Positions 51,101-61,440 of a stretch of DNA of 64,000 nucleotides are shown piece after piece (the stretch's first letter is position 1; each line of letters starts with the position of its first letter). Origin of the DNA: Certhia americana (taxonomy: Eukaryota > Chordata > Aves > Passeriformes > Certhiidae). The notes beneath the pieces were generated by a model. The model was given only the letters and a program-made list of their open reading frames with translations, did not search any database and had not been told where the DNA came from. The position numbers and the translations under genes were made by a program. The stretch lies in NCBI GenBank assembly GCA_018697195.1, contig CM031858.1, positions 107,942,944 through 108,006,943 of the forward strand. The letters are read 5' to 3'.

Positions 51101-54100
51101 TTTTGTATGTAAATTAACATTACCTGCTGTCATCAGATTTGGGGAAGTTCTAGGAAAGAGAGCTTCTATAAAAAGAAGAGCTATAGCTATTACACTGCAT
51201 AAACCCATCTTAAGGAGAGCTTTGGATGTTGTAAATAAACCAGCAAGCTGTTAAGAGTCTGTACCTGAGCTCTCCTCATTCTGTGTGACATTTTGCTGAT
51301 TCTATTTTCTCAGGGTCTGAGCTAGCCTAGTTCAAGAGGCAGAGGGGAAGTGATTACCGCAGTGACTCCCAGGCCTCCCACCACGCTGGGTGGTGTGACA
51401 AGGTAAAGGATGCCTGCGCCCACGATGGCTCCCAGGCACTGAGCAAGAATGTAGAAGACAGACTTGGCAAGGCTGATCTTCCTCGTGCAGACCATTGCCA
51501 CGGTGACAGCAGGGTTGATGTGGCCTCCGCTGATGTGTCCAAAGCACTGCACCATGGTGGCAATGCTGAGTCCAAAGCAGAGGGAGATAAGGACCATGTC
51601 TACAGGCAGAGGGTTCTCCGCTCCACCCCAGTTGATTGTGGAGCCAAGGCTGAGGAGGACAAAAATGAGCATGGCCAAAAATTCTGCCGAAACGGCTTTC
51701 CAGAAGGGCTGAGTCCAGACTCCTTTAAACGCCACCATAATTCTCTCACACTTACACAGACGTCCACACTTACTGAAAAGGAAAGCAAATCTTCATCAGA
51801 AGTCACCAAATAAACCTTATGCTCTCCTGTTAGGGATTGCTCTTCAGCAGACTTTGGAAAGAAGGCGCCAACACTGAGTATCCTTGGGCTGGGACAACCA
51901 CAGACTACACTCTTAGAGCAGACTGCCTTTAAAACATGCCCAGTGTTGTAGTGTCTGCAGGACACACAGTAATTAATCACTCCTTGTATAGTTTCAGCTC
52001 CCAAAAAGCAGTATCTGTGTATTTTGAAATGACAATAAAATTAAGTGTACTTTTCTATGCTAGCTGGCCTCTGATTTAGAGGCTGTATAGCTCTATCACT
52101 TCCAGTGGCCTGCTGTTCTTCATGTTCATTAAATCAGTGAGTATCCTCTTTTTCTATGCAAATCTGTAATTTTCACTAAGCAGGTAAGATAATTCAATAA
52201 AAAGCAGTATTAGTTGAAGCCTAGTGCTTTTGATGACATCATAGCATTGGGGAGCTGCCCTGGAAGCTAGAAGAGAAAGTTTATTTGCTTGAACACTCAC
52301 ACAGACCAGTATTTCAATTTTTATTTATGCAAGGAGCAGTTTCTTCACTGTGGATGTTGGGTGAAAATTGAATTCAGGCAAGAAAATAGATGCAATCCTA
52401 CATTCTGGCCTTTAAATCAATCGTGTAATCAATAAAGTGCTTTCTTTTGGGCTAATGGCACCAACTATGCTGGGCAATAGAGCAATATTTTCTGTATGTG
52501 TGGTGTGTCAAACTCTGCATGGCAAAGAAAGAAGTGTCTTGGCTTTTCTTCCTGTCTGGAGATGCTATTTATTAGTCTACACTGCCTTCCTGGTGAGTTA
52601 CAGTTTTGCTAGATGTTCAGATACCTATGAAAGTGGGTCACCAAAGAAAAGTTATTTGTGGTATTAATAAATTAGGAGAATAAGCCAAAAGGGAAGCATT
52701 TTAATTAGTTTCTAAGGAATGCTAAAAAGATTCTTCTCTAAAAACAAAAGCAAGAAACATCCAACCCATCCAAAAAGTAGAAAACAAAAGAAAGAATATT
52801 CAGCTGCTACATTTGGGAACAGAATTTCAAGTGGAAGATGGATGAATTCATGCTCAGTTATCTAAGGTAACTGAGCTACAATGCATATTTAATACCAGTT
52901 ACATCAGAAAGAAGCATAAAAGGCATGTCTGCCCTTTTCAAGTCATTGCGAGAGGAATGGCCCATGAATTTCTTAACAGTTCCAGTGAGTTAGGGAAAAG
53001 CAATTTAATGCTGTGATTGGAGCAAATAAGTTGTTTCCCTGACTCATTTCCTATGCTAATTTACTCTGTATTTTGGATAGGGCTTTTGAGTTCCATCTCA
53101 GTTCTCTAGACTCTCAGATGAGAACATTTACATTCTCTCCTAAAAAACAGCTTCTGTGAAGTGCTTATGAAGGGATCTGAGACACTTGAACAAGACTTGT
53201 TCTTCTAGGGAAGTGAAGTCAGAACCTCAAAAGAGAATAAATACACCAAATCTTCTGATTTTAGGTCAAACTCAAGATAAATGGAAAGATGTTTTTGTAA
53301 GATTGCATATTAACAGACAGTTAAAGACCAACCAACTAGACTAGACTTTTTGTACAAAAATGAACCCAAAATCATTGCCTCCCTCAAAGCTGAAGCTCAC
53401 AGGTATTTGACTGTTCTTACCTTTGAACCTTATGCCCAGATTCATACTGCAATTTAAAGGCTTACCACTGATTCCCTTACTGCTTCCTCACTAAAAATTT
53501 ATCTTAGTGACCTGAGTAAGATATAGGTGCTATATCCATACTGAAAAAGCTCATTTTCCCAGTTCCCTGGGCATGTTCCAGGTGAACATAGGGATAACAC
53601 ATATAATGAAGCCCATGGAAGAGAAACCTGGGACCCCAGTGCCCAAACAAGGGAAGCAGTACTCATCTACCCTTTCATCCCTCACCTCAGCTGGGATGTA
53701 ACCCGGATTTCCCTGGTGCAAGCGCTGGGGTTATATTTAAAAGTTTAAAAAAATTTCCAGCCACCAAGGACACTATGGGGGGAATGTAGGTTTATGGAGC
53801 ATGGTGACTCCTGATGTCTTTGTTCAAATGTGTGACCATCTCTTTCTGTACTCAGAGAACAGTGAAATCAGCAAATTAACTACACACCTTCAACCTGGAA
53901 AGTGGACAGAAAAAGGTGTTTGTATTTGGCATTAAGATCGTGCAGCTGGCTCCTCACTAGTTGTGGAACATTTTGGAAAATCACCTTAAGAATGAGTTTG
54001 TGTGTGCACACGCACGTGGACGATCACACCTTCTACTGGACTGCTGGTGGGCCTGACTAGAAGGAGGCTACCACTTATGAAAAACAGATCTCATATTTGT

Positions 54101-55778
54101 TTCTCCAGCTGCGAGCACGTGCAGTCAATTCAGTCAGTATTATTTGAAGCCATGAAAATGCAAAAATGCTGCATGCAAGCCAAATGCTTCAAACACAAAA
54201 GCTGTCTCAGCAACGTAAGTTTTTGTTTTTCTAGAACATCATGCTGCAGAGAACTCTTGTCAGCCATATTGACAGCTAATGATCTAAACATCTATTTTTA
54301 ATCCATACCTGATTTTTTAAAAGCAGTCTGTTTTTCTTGATTTCAACAACAAGCAAAATGCTCAGCTGTCAGGGCCAAATTTTTTTTTCAAACTGCACAT
54401 CTTTCCTCCCTACAGCAAAACCCCCTAAAAATGTTAACAAAAGCTTTAAACTGTGTTTGAGCCCTGAGCCCAGGTTTTCACTTAAATCCAAAGGCAATCA
54501 GCAACTTAGAAATCAAAACCATCTCAAACATCCACTATTTGTTCAGCATGCAGTTAAATTTAAAGGCTGGAGATGAGACAGAGTGATGGCTGTGACAGGT
54601 CTGAAACTGAAACAGGACCTCTCGACAGCTACGATTTGCCATCAAAGTTGCAAACCAATTTCTTTTTCTGAGTAATTGTTCATGTTTTCCTTAGATGAAT
54701 TCAAAATACAACAGAAAAACACTTTCATGTGATGGTCACACATTAATTTCACATGTGGCCACCCTGGAAATTCTCTGGTCTGGGCTACAAGATTACACAG
54801 TAAATTGTGTCTCATAGAACGCAAGGTGGGTTTTGCAGCAAAGCTTCAGGCGCGGTTATGGCTTCAAAGACATAATATAAATCATAACAAAGGTTTTGGC
54901 ACAAAAGACAAACAGTATTTTAAAAATGCTTCGTTTTCTAACTGATATAATTTCAAGAAGCAGAGCACAAATCCTGGACGCAGGCTCGCAGCCAGCCACT
55001 CCACAGGACACTGCTGTCACACACAATTTCGGTGTGTGCAGTGGCTATTTACAGCGGCATCTCCGCAGCAAACTCCCACGCTGCCCGACCTGAGTCTGCA
55101 GCTCAAATGGACACCGGGCACCTGCCGGCCAGCTGTGAGGGACTGGGCGACAGGCCAAACCAGGCCACTGTCACAGGGCTTGCTTGTAAGCATTTTGCCT
55201 CATTTCCCAAAAAGCTGTTAAATGAGCGACTGGCATGGATATCTACAGGAGGTGGGGAGCCTCGGGAGCCCAGTATTGCAACTTTTTCGCTGTCCGGTCC
55301 CTGGGCTTTCTCCACACACCCTCTCTCGCAGGACCGCAAGCGGACAATAAGAGTTTTAACACGCGGAAAAGAGAGAGTGAGTTTACTTCTCTCTGCACCC
55401 TTCGCACCTCTGATGCTAGAACTCCAGAGCGACCGATAGTCTCCGGTAGTTCCTTCGGGAAGAGGGATCTGCTGCCTGGCTGCCCATCCCTCGGTGCAGA
55501 ACGCAGGCGAATGGCAACGACGCGGAGCCCACACCTGGCTGCGCGCTCCTCCCGCGGCCGCGCACCCCCCTGGCCGAAACTCCCATAAACTCAGCTTTGG
55601 GCTGGGGGGGCTGTCCTCCCCCGCCTGCCTGTCCCCTGCCTGTCCCCTGCCCGTCTCCTGCCCGTCTCCTGCCTGTCTCCCGCCCGTGTCCCGCCTGTCT
55701 CCTGCGCTCCCTCCCTGCCGCGCCCCGCGCAGGGCCGCGCACTCACCCGCGGCGCGGAGCGGCCGCTCCGTCGCTCAT
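47833..55778 (-). CDS. AQP4: Aquaporin-4, complete five-exon coding region
   Basis: Water channel of astrocyte end-feet and other epithelia. The coding sequence joins, in transcript order, 55778-55747, 51772-51358, 50428-50264, 49907-49827 and 48111-47833. The pieces total 972 nt, giving 323 residues plus stop, identical in length to human AQP4 M1. All introns are GT-AG. The six-helix MIP fold carries NPA at 97-99 and 213-215 and selectivity-filter residues F77, H201, A210 and R216. S111, C178 and S180 are in the same positions as in mammals. A second start, M23, lies in exon 1 and would give the 301-residue array-forming isoform. The C-terminus ends in the PDZ ligand SSV. No frameshift or internal stop was seen. 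Introns are about 3974, 929, 356 and 1715 bp. Identification is by family recall plus perfect length and phase agreement. No other gene is visible nearby. Confidence 0.98.
48112..49826 (-). other. AQP4: AQP4 intron 3
   Basis: This is a phase-zero intron of 1715 bp with donor GTAACT and acceptor TTTGCAG. It contains a poly-T of 18 at 49535-49552 and no recognised transposon, RNA gene or alternative exon. Confidence 0.9.
49827..49907 (-). CDS. AQP4: AQP4 exon 3
   Basis: This 81-nt exon encodes residues 205-231, beginning [17 protein letters not shown] and ending RWENQW. It supplies the second NPA motif (213-215), A210 and R216 of the aromatic/arginine filter, and the sequon NYT at Asn206. The acceptor ends GCTCTAG and the donor is GTAACT. 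Both flanking intron phases are zero. The size matches the mammalian exon exactly. Confidence 0.97.
50264..50428 (-). CDS. AQP4: AQP4 exon 2
   Basis: This 165-nt exon encodes residues 150-204, from [12 protein letters not shown] to AIGHLFA. The length equals the mammalian exon. The acceptor ends CTTCCAG and the donor is a perfect GTAAGT. It covers extracellular loop C, helix 4, loop D with ASCDSKR (C178, S180) and helix 5 with H201 of the filter. The mammalian sequon Asn-Leu-Thr at 153-155 is replaced by Asp-Leu-Ser. The exon is shorter than a typical ORF cutoff and was found by reading the minus strand between exons 1 and 3. Confidence 0.97.
50429..51357 (-). other. AQP4: AQP4 intron 1 with AT-rich block
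   Basis: This is a 929-bp phase-zero intron (donor GTAATC, acceptor CTTCCAG). It holds a 21-bp poly-T at 50601-50621 and an AT-rich block near 50.81-50.96 kb with clustered TAATTA-type homeodomain cores. No extra exon is recognised. Confidence 0.85.
51358..51772 (-). CDS. AQP4: AQP4 exon 1 (largest coding exon; contains M23)
   Basis: This 415-nt exon encodes residues 11 to 149. The acceptor is CTTTTCAG at 51780-51773 and the donor is GTAATC at 51357-51352. It carries Cys13 and Cys17 (palmitoylation sites in the family), an extra Cys19, and the M23 start at 51738. The M23 context is strong, with A at -3 and G at +4. The exon covers helices 1 to 3, the first half-helix with [13 protein letters not shown] (NPA 97-99), F77 of the constriction site and the kinase-like site RKIS (S111). 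The intron phase after residue 149 is zero. Reading past 51358 gives only intronic sequence until a stop at 51322. Confidence 0.97.
51773..55746 (-). other. AQP4: AQP4 intron 0 (between M1 exon and exon 1)
   Basis: This 3974-bp intron separates the M1-only exon from exon 1. In mammals M23 mRNAs start near exon 1, so the 3' end of this intron (about 51.78-52.1 kb) may hold a second promoter and leader; no clear TATA box is visible. The 5' end carries GC-rich short repeats at 55.62-55.71 kb. The middle is unremarkable unique-looking sequence. Confidence 0.85.
55620..55710 (+). repeat. CCTGCCTGTCCC-like short tandem array in intron 0
   Basis: About eight diverged units of 10-11 bp (GCCTGTCCCCT, GCCCGTCTCCT and variants) lie directly downstream of the M1 donor. 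They are pyrimidine-rich on the plus strand. The repeat produces Pro/Ser/Cys-rich spurious frames. Confidence 0.7.
55747..55778 (-). CDS. AQP4: AQP4 exon 0 (M1-specific start exon, coding part)
   Basis: This 32-nt coding piece encodes [10 protein letters not shown] plus two bases of Gly11, then a consensus donor GTGAGT (55746-55741). Joined to exon 1 it reads RRG-KCGRLC, matching the layout of mammalian MSDRPTARRWGKCGPLC. The start context is GGC-ATG-A, with G at -3 and A at +4, so it is only moderate. The frame upstream is open to a TGA at 56135-56133 but has no ATG, so 55778 is the first usable AUG. The exon is about 85% GC and sits in a CpG-rich island. The transcription start and full 5'UTR cannot be set from sequence alone. 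Confidence 0.93.
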
Positions 55779-55806
55779 GCCTCCCCGGCGGGCGCGGGTG
55801 AGCGGC

Positions 55807-55879
55807 GGGGCCGGGGCCGGGGCTGGGGCCGAGGCCGGGGCTGGGGCGGGGGCCGGGGCTGGGGCTGGGGCCGGGGTGG
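55807..55879 (+). repeat. GGGGCC/GGGGCT hexanucleotide array
   Basis: About twelve imperfect units of GGGGCC or GGGGCT lie on the plus strand, from 29 nt upstream of the M1 ATG in the sense of AQP4 transcription. In the AQP4 mRNA direction the units are CCCCRG. On the plus strand the G runs could form G-quadruplexes. Any frame through it reads as simple dipeptides such as Pro-Ala, which explains the long spurious frames here. Confidence 0.85.
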
Positions 55880-56253
55880 AGGCGGGACGGCTCCGGAGCG
55901 TGCGGGGGCCGCGCCGCGCTGCCCTCCCTACCTGCTGCGCCGGGCGGGCGGGCGGCACTCGAGGAACGGCGGCCGGAGCCCCGGCTGCGGGTCGGCTGCG
56001 GTCATGTGCCTCTGCAGAGCGAGGCAGGGGGGTCGCGGCTGCCGGGCAAGGAGAAGCGGGCAGGGCCGAAGCCAGAGCGCTGTGCTCCTGCGGCGCGGGG
56101 CCGCCCGGCAATGGGGAAGACTCAAAGGCTTCTCAGTTTCTTCTCTGCCGCTCACTCTATTGAAGGGGAAAAAAATACCCTAGGAGCTCAGCAGCCAGGG
56201 AGTTTTATCCATCTAAAATGCTTATTAGTACCTTGCTAGAACTCTACTGGTTA

Positions 56254-56750
56254 CAAAATCATAGAATCATAGAATATCCTGAGTTGGAAGGGACCCACTA
56301 GGATCGAGTCCAACTCCTGGCTGTGCAAAAGAGCCCCAAAGATCACACCATGTGCCTGAGAGTATTGACTAAACACCTCTTGAGCTCTGGTGCTGTGACC
56401 ACTTCCCTGGTGAAGCCTGTTCCACTGCCAAACCACCCTCTTGGTGAAGAACCTTTTTGTAGTGTGCAACCTAACCATCCCCGGACTCACCTTCATGCTG
56501 TTCCCTCGGGTGCTATCATTGAGAAGCGATATGGCTTCACCACAGGGAAGCGATCAGTACCTGACTCTCCACTGCCTCTCATGAAGAAGCTCTAGACTGT
56601 GATGTGTCCCCTCAGTCTCCTTTTATTCTGGCTGAACAAGAGAAGTGACCCCAGTCACTCTGTACATGGCTTCTCCTCTAGGCCCTTCAGCCTCCTTGTA
56701 GCCCTCTTTTGGATGCTTTCTAATAGCTTTATATAATTCTTATATTGTGT
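56254..56750 (-). mobile_element. CR1 LINE 3' fragment
   Basis: The octamer end is at the low coordinate (ATCATAGAATCATAGAATAT), followed by GAGTTGGAAGGGACCCACTA, CCTCTTGGTGAAGAACCTTT and AGCCCTCTTTTGGATGCTTT with TAATAGCTTTATAT. This is a 5'-truncated minus-strand copy, about 140 bp beyond the CpG island on the upstream side of AQP4. Confidence 0.92.
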
Positions 56751-59700
56751 TTTGTTTGTTGAAGTTGCTAAATTGAATGAAATTTTGACTAGTATGAAAT
56801 GCCAAATAGAGGCCACTGGAAACTAGTGTTTAAGTTAGACTGTGATGCTGTCTGTTGAGGAAATTCACATGGTCATTACTCAATGCCTCTACAGCAGGAA
56901 AACAATTTAGTGAAAAACAGCCCTTCATGCAATAAGGAAAACCTCCAACTGCCTAATACCCCAGGCACAACTGTTTCATTAGAGAATGCACATAAATTGT
57001 CACTTGAAGAAGACATGGTTGAGGATGGAACAAAATGTATAGAAAATCTGGCTTAGACGTTTGCATGCTGTAGAAGAATATGTGCATAAGTTATATAGAA
57101 AACATTCTAAGGAACATGTTCAACTGTAAAATGAGGTTAAACTACAGATAAAGCCATGCATTCATGCAGCAACAGTGAAAAATCAAAGTTTGGCATGATC
57201 AGCCATTCTGTACAAGACACATTGTACCAGATAATCCTTCTAACCACAAATAAACAGTGCCAGATCTGAAGAACTACTCCAGGAAACCACAGACAAAAAG
57301 TCCTCCCTGAGCTTCTTCTTGGGAGATTATAGATAATAATTTACAACAGTGAAAATAGAGTATAACATACAAAACTATAAATTAAGGATGCCCTAGACTA
57401 ATTTGTAAACACAGCAATACAAAAGTCATGTCCATATATTAAATGCTTACCATTCACAGTTTTTGTCAAATACAGTCTATCATAATGTAAAAGTGTAGGT
57501 GCTTCTCTCAATTTGCCTGATCCTCCTTTAAAGGCATGTCATAAAAGGATGCCAAGAGACACTCACAATTTGATGGCAAAAGAGGAGCTGCAGGCTTGAT
57601 GCTTGCTTTTTTTGGCTTCACTTTGTTTGCGTATGTCTTAAGCTTAGTCAAGGGATTGTTGGGGGGGGTGGTTGTGTACAGTCATCATTACACATCTCTG
57701 CTCTTTCATTTGCTGTGTTTGGGTTTTCAATCTAAGCCCTTCACAACCTGCTACAGTGATTTCAGAAAAAAACTCACTTGTTCTTTGGCACCTTGCAGAC
57801 TCTGCTCCTTTGACGTGTTTGTTTGTTCACAAACAAAATTCACTTAGCAAAACCAGTAATTGCTTTTCCTTTCCTGGCATATATCTATTCTTTTTGATCT
57901 GCTGAGCAGATCACTGCCACATGGAGAAGTCAGAACATTAATAGCTTCTGTCACTGCTACCATTCTTATTGTGAAAGATCTTCTGGAGGATTAGACAAAG
58001 GTTGTGGCCACATAAAACAGAGAAAGGCAATGCTTCGGGCACAAACCTGGAGCAAAGTGTACTGTGCCAGCTCTGATCAAACAAACAGACTAGGTTCTGT
58101 TGAAAGCACAGAAGGCAAGGAAGACATCCCTTGAGATGGCACTGAAAATCAGAGTAAAGCTGCCCCAGTTTGTCCTGGGGTAAATTTGTCAGTGTTGGGA
58201 GTTGGGACAACATATGTTCTTTTTTTTTGTTTGTTCATAGTTTTTCTTCTTTTTTTTTCCTTATATATTGTCATCTTTATGAAACCTGGGCTAACTTCTA
58301 TCCAACAGTGAAATAGTCCTGCTACTGTGCTCAACATAGTTAAGGAAATAACTTACAAAAGAGCATTATGAAAAATTTAAAGATGGTGTTAAAACTTAAT
58401 CCATGTCAGGGTTGGGGGAAAATGTGCAGAGGAATCTTGCTGTGCTTCTGCTTCTCCTTCACTGAACATTAAATCTGATTTTCTACAGTAATTTCTAGGG
58501 CATCATGAATTAAAGATCTCTGTAGGAACTTAAGCCATGGTGAGAAGATGTTGCAACACATAAGACATCCCCATTCTGAACAAGAACTTCCCAGACAGTT
58601 GAAGCTGGGATTTCAGTCTGGTCAGTTATGGAGGAGAGGGAACACTGCCAAAGTCCGAGAGGAATGTGCAAACAGCTAATTCCAGCTAAAACAATATGAG
58701 GGAGAGGGGCAAAAACCCTCCAAGCACAAGATTCTGTCATCTCGCTAAATAGTAGTGTGGGAAGAGTCCCTTTGCTGCTTTGGCAAATCTAATAGGCACC
58801 CATCCTGGGTAGCACTGTCAGACTGCAGGGTTTGTCAGCCGAGACTGAAACAGATTAAAAGAAAGACCAAAACCTAAAAAACCCCCACAATTTAGAAGCA
58901 CTGTGTGTTTTTTCAGCATCTTATCCCTTTTCCACTTGTACCCAGTGGATCTGGACCCTATCCTTCCTTACGTTGCTGTTGTTAAGCTCTTCAGCTTGCT
59001 TGACTCCTCTTAGCATCACTTCAGGCTTTTAGTTTCCAAAAGCAAGGAGGTTCACGTGCCTGTGCTTTTTTTTTCTCTCTCCCCCTCTCTTTGTTCTGGG
59101 TGTTCCTGCCCTTTTCAACAGATCTTGAGCCTACCAGCCAGTTTCAACTACAGCTGACGGAAGATGAGAAATCCCAAAGCTCTTTAGGCTCCAGCCAGTC
59201 CCATGGGCATGAGTGGCTGCATGTAACCGCAGCAAAAGGGACACTTGCTGTCACTGGCAGGGCAGACTCCAAGAGGGTTTGTAGAAGTGCCCTAGTGATG
59301 GAGGACTTAGTTGCTGTTTTCAAAGTGGTGCAGACTCCTAGGAGACCAAATTCCTTTGACCTTTCTTGGCTCCTGTCGACAAGAGCATTTAAGAGCGGGC
59401 TGTAAGCTTTTTCAGAAACCACTTGCAGAAACTCTCAAGCTTTTTTTTTTTCCTGAGTGATGAAAAGTTTCATTTTGTTGCCACTAATAAATCCCCCTCC
59501 CCTCACCAATTTTATGTTTTATAAATTTGGGTTAAGCTTTGTATACTAAAAGGATAGTACATAAAACACCACTTACTGAAATGTGATCTTTGCACATTTC
59601 TGAAGTTTTAATTTTCCTGCGGTGTAATCTTGTTACTTAGGTCATTCATTTTGTCACGCCTTGGTATCAGTCTGGTCCAGGTTTGGCTGCAGGGCTATGT

Positions 59701-60789
59701 TCTCCTGACATTTAGAGCAAGAATTCCCTGGGAAATCAGTCAAGAGGTTTGACATTGCTGCTGGCCAAGCTCCAGTAGGTTTAGTTTTACTCTCCTTCTC
59801 TATTTATTGTGGAATCTGTCTGTCCACAAGCTGCACATTGAGTTCTGTGCTAGAGAAGGAGAACTAAAAGGGACAAAATGGCCATTCATTTGGGGGATTC
59901 ATTCAGGCTTTTCAGAAAGGATTACAAGAAGCTGTGCACTTAAATGACTGCTGAGCTTCCTTAGCCCTGCTCTATTACCTCCCTCACAAGACAATTTGGA
60001 TTGAGTGCTTTTTCTTTGCCCTCTCCCCCACCTCAATAGGCTTCAATTACTTTTGGAAAAGCAAAATTAAGAACTAGGTAGTACAGGAACCACCTGGAGA
60101 TTTTTCATCTTTAGAAATAGTTTAATTTGAACATGGCATGGACAGACCCTTTGCTTTGAGGAAAAAAAAAAAGAAACCAAAACAAAGATATTTTTCTCTC
60201 CTCCTGCCACAAACTGCTGCAATGTCAGTTACAAAAAGCTGCATCAATGTCACAAAACGGCAGGGTTTGATGAACTGGACAGAAAAGGCAAGGAAGCTGC
60301 CCTGGACATTCATGGGGGCACAGGAAAGTTAAGGGAACAGCCCCACATCAACTGGAAATAGAGAAGTAAGGTCTCTTGTGGAAGGGAACAGTGAAATGCA
60401 GCAGCAGCACGGAGCAAGATGCAGTCAGCTCTAAACGTGCTGGGAGGGAAAGCCAGCCCATTATACTGGTAGTCTGTGTGCCGGGGCTCTGTAGCCCAAG
60501 CCAGTGGGACCAAAGAGATTTATTTATCTAACTTTGCTAGGTGAGACACTGAAATTCAGTTAAGCACTCACAGATTTTATCAGCCACAGAAAATGTGGTA
60601 CTCGGTAAACACCACTGTTACACACTGTAACAGCCATGCTTTCCTGAATAGCCTGTGTTGCTCTCACTTACAGTCCTTCTGCTATTTCTAAGCTCCTCAG
60701 CTTGAAATGCTCAGCTTCTTCCCTCACCACCACTTCAGGCTCCTACAGAAATGAAGCTCAGTCAAAGAATTGTGGAGTTCAAGACTAGA
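56751..60789. other. AQP4 upstream intergenic, no gene recognised
   Basis: Only short frames, a G10-like run at 57661 and T-rich runs at 58.2 and 59.4 kb. No exon of a neighbouring gene is visible. Confidence 0.6.
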
Positions 60790-61440
60790 TAGTAGCATAA
60801 CATTTTCTGTTTAACTTTGTATATTGTAGACCATTACACTTTACCTCAAGACATGTTTCATGAGTTCAGTAACTTACATTTGGTTAAATATATTTTGAAA
60901 AAGCATCCTTGCTTAGATTTGAAAGCTCATGGGAAAGAAAATCCACCCAATCCCTTGGTAGCTTATTCCCAAGACTAATAATTTTCATCACCAAAAATGG
61001 TCTTTTTCTCTAAACTGGGTTTGTGTGAATTCATCTGCCATATGCTGCTTCTTATTATGCTGTTATCTGCCAGATTAAAAAGCCTCTTAAACTTCTACTG
61101 TCTCCCCATGAGGATACTTATATAATATGAGCAATTCATTTCTTCATCATCCTTTTGATAAGCTTAGCAGACTGAGCTCTCAGTCTCTCCCTCTAAAGAA
61201 AATTCAGTAACTTTATTTTTTTTGGGTCTTGTTTGTGCCTTCTCCACTTTTTCAACATGCTTTTTAAAATGCATATTAATATTGGTCTCCCAGAAGGCAT
61301 ATTGTGAAGTAAAGGCATTACTTTTAGCACACCTGGGAATTGAATTAGTCATTCTTGCCACAGTATTGCATTGAGGGATCCTTCTTTCTTGCTCTTCCAC
61401 AATAACTCCTGAGACCTGGGAATATAGCCCTCATTCTGTA
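60790..61440 (-). mobile_element. Ancient CR1/L3-like LINE fragment
   Basis: The reverse-complement CR1/L3 order is clear: CTTAGATTTGAAAGCTCATG, CCTTGGTAGCTTATTCCCAA, CTGCCAGATTAAAAAGCCTC, CTCCCCATGAGGATACTTAT, TTTTGATAAGCTTAGCAGAC and TTTTTCAACATGCTTTTTAA. It is heavily mutated and without coding potential. The family is one I know as old in amniotes. Confidence 0.75.

Larger units (their letters stand above)
55480..56115. promoter_or_regulatory. GC-rich CpG island around the AQP4 M1 exon
   Basis: Composition changes abruptly from about 40% GC to mostly G and C with many CpG steps, including GGCGCGG, GCGGCCGC and CGCGCC runs. The island spans the M1 start exon and its upstream flank, so it is the likely M1 promoter. 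No TATA box was seen. GC content is judged by eye. Confidence 0.6.

Noticed and set aside
51322..51357. Extension of AQP4 exon 1 past residue 149
   Set aside because: The GT donor at 51357 and phase agreement with exon 2 show this is intron; the read-on ends at a stop after 12 codons.
51464..51813. Plus-strand frames over AQP4 exon 1
   Set aside because: Antisense shadows of a conserved coding exon.
55743..56135. In-frame N-terminal extension of AQP4 M1 (like rat Mz)
   Set aside because: The frame is open for about 118 codons upstream, but it begins at a TTG-type codon and contains no ATG before M1. The Pro-Ala run is just the hexamer repeat.
55494..56183. 229- and 188-residue plus-strand frames across the CpG island
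   Set aside because: Ser/Pro/Arg/Gly-rich low-complexity translation of GC-rich repeats, antisense to the real exon 0.
60790..61440. Minus-strand 78-codon frame as a gene
   Set aside because: It lies inside an ancient CR1/L3-like repeat and is not protein-like.
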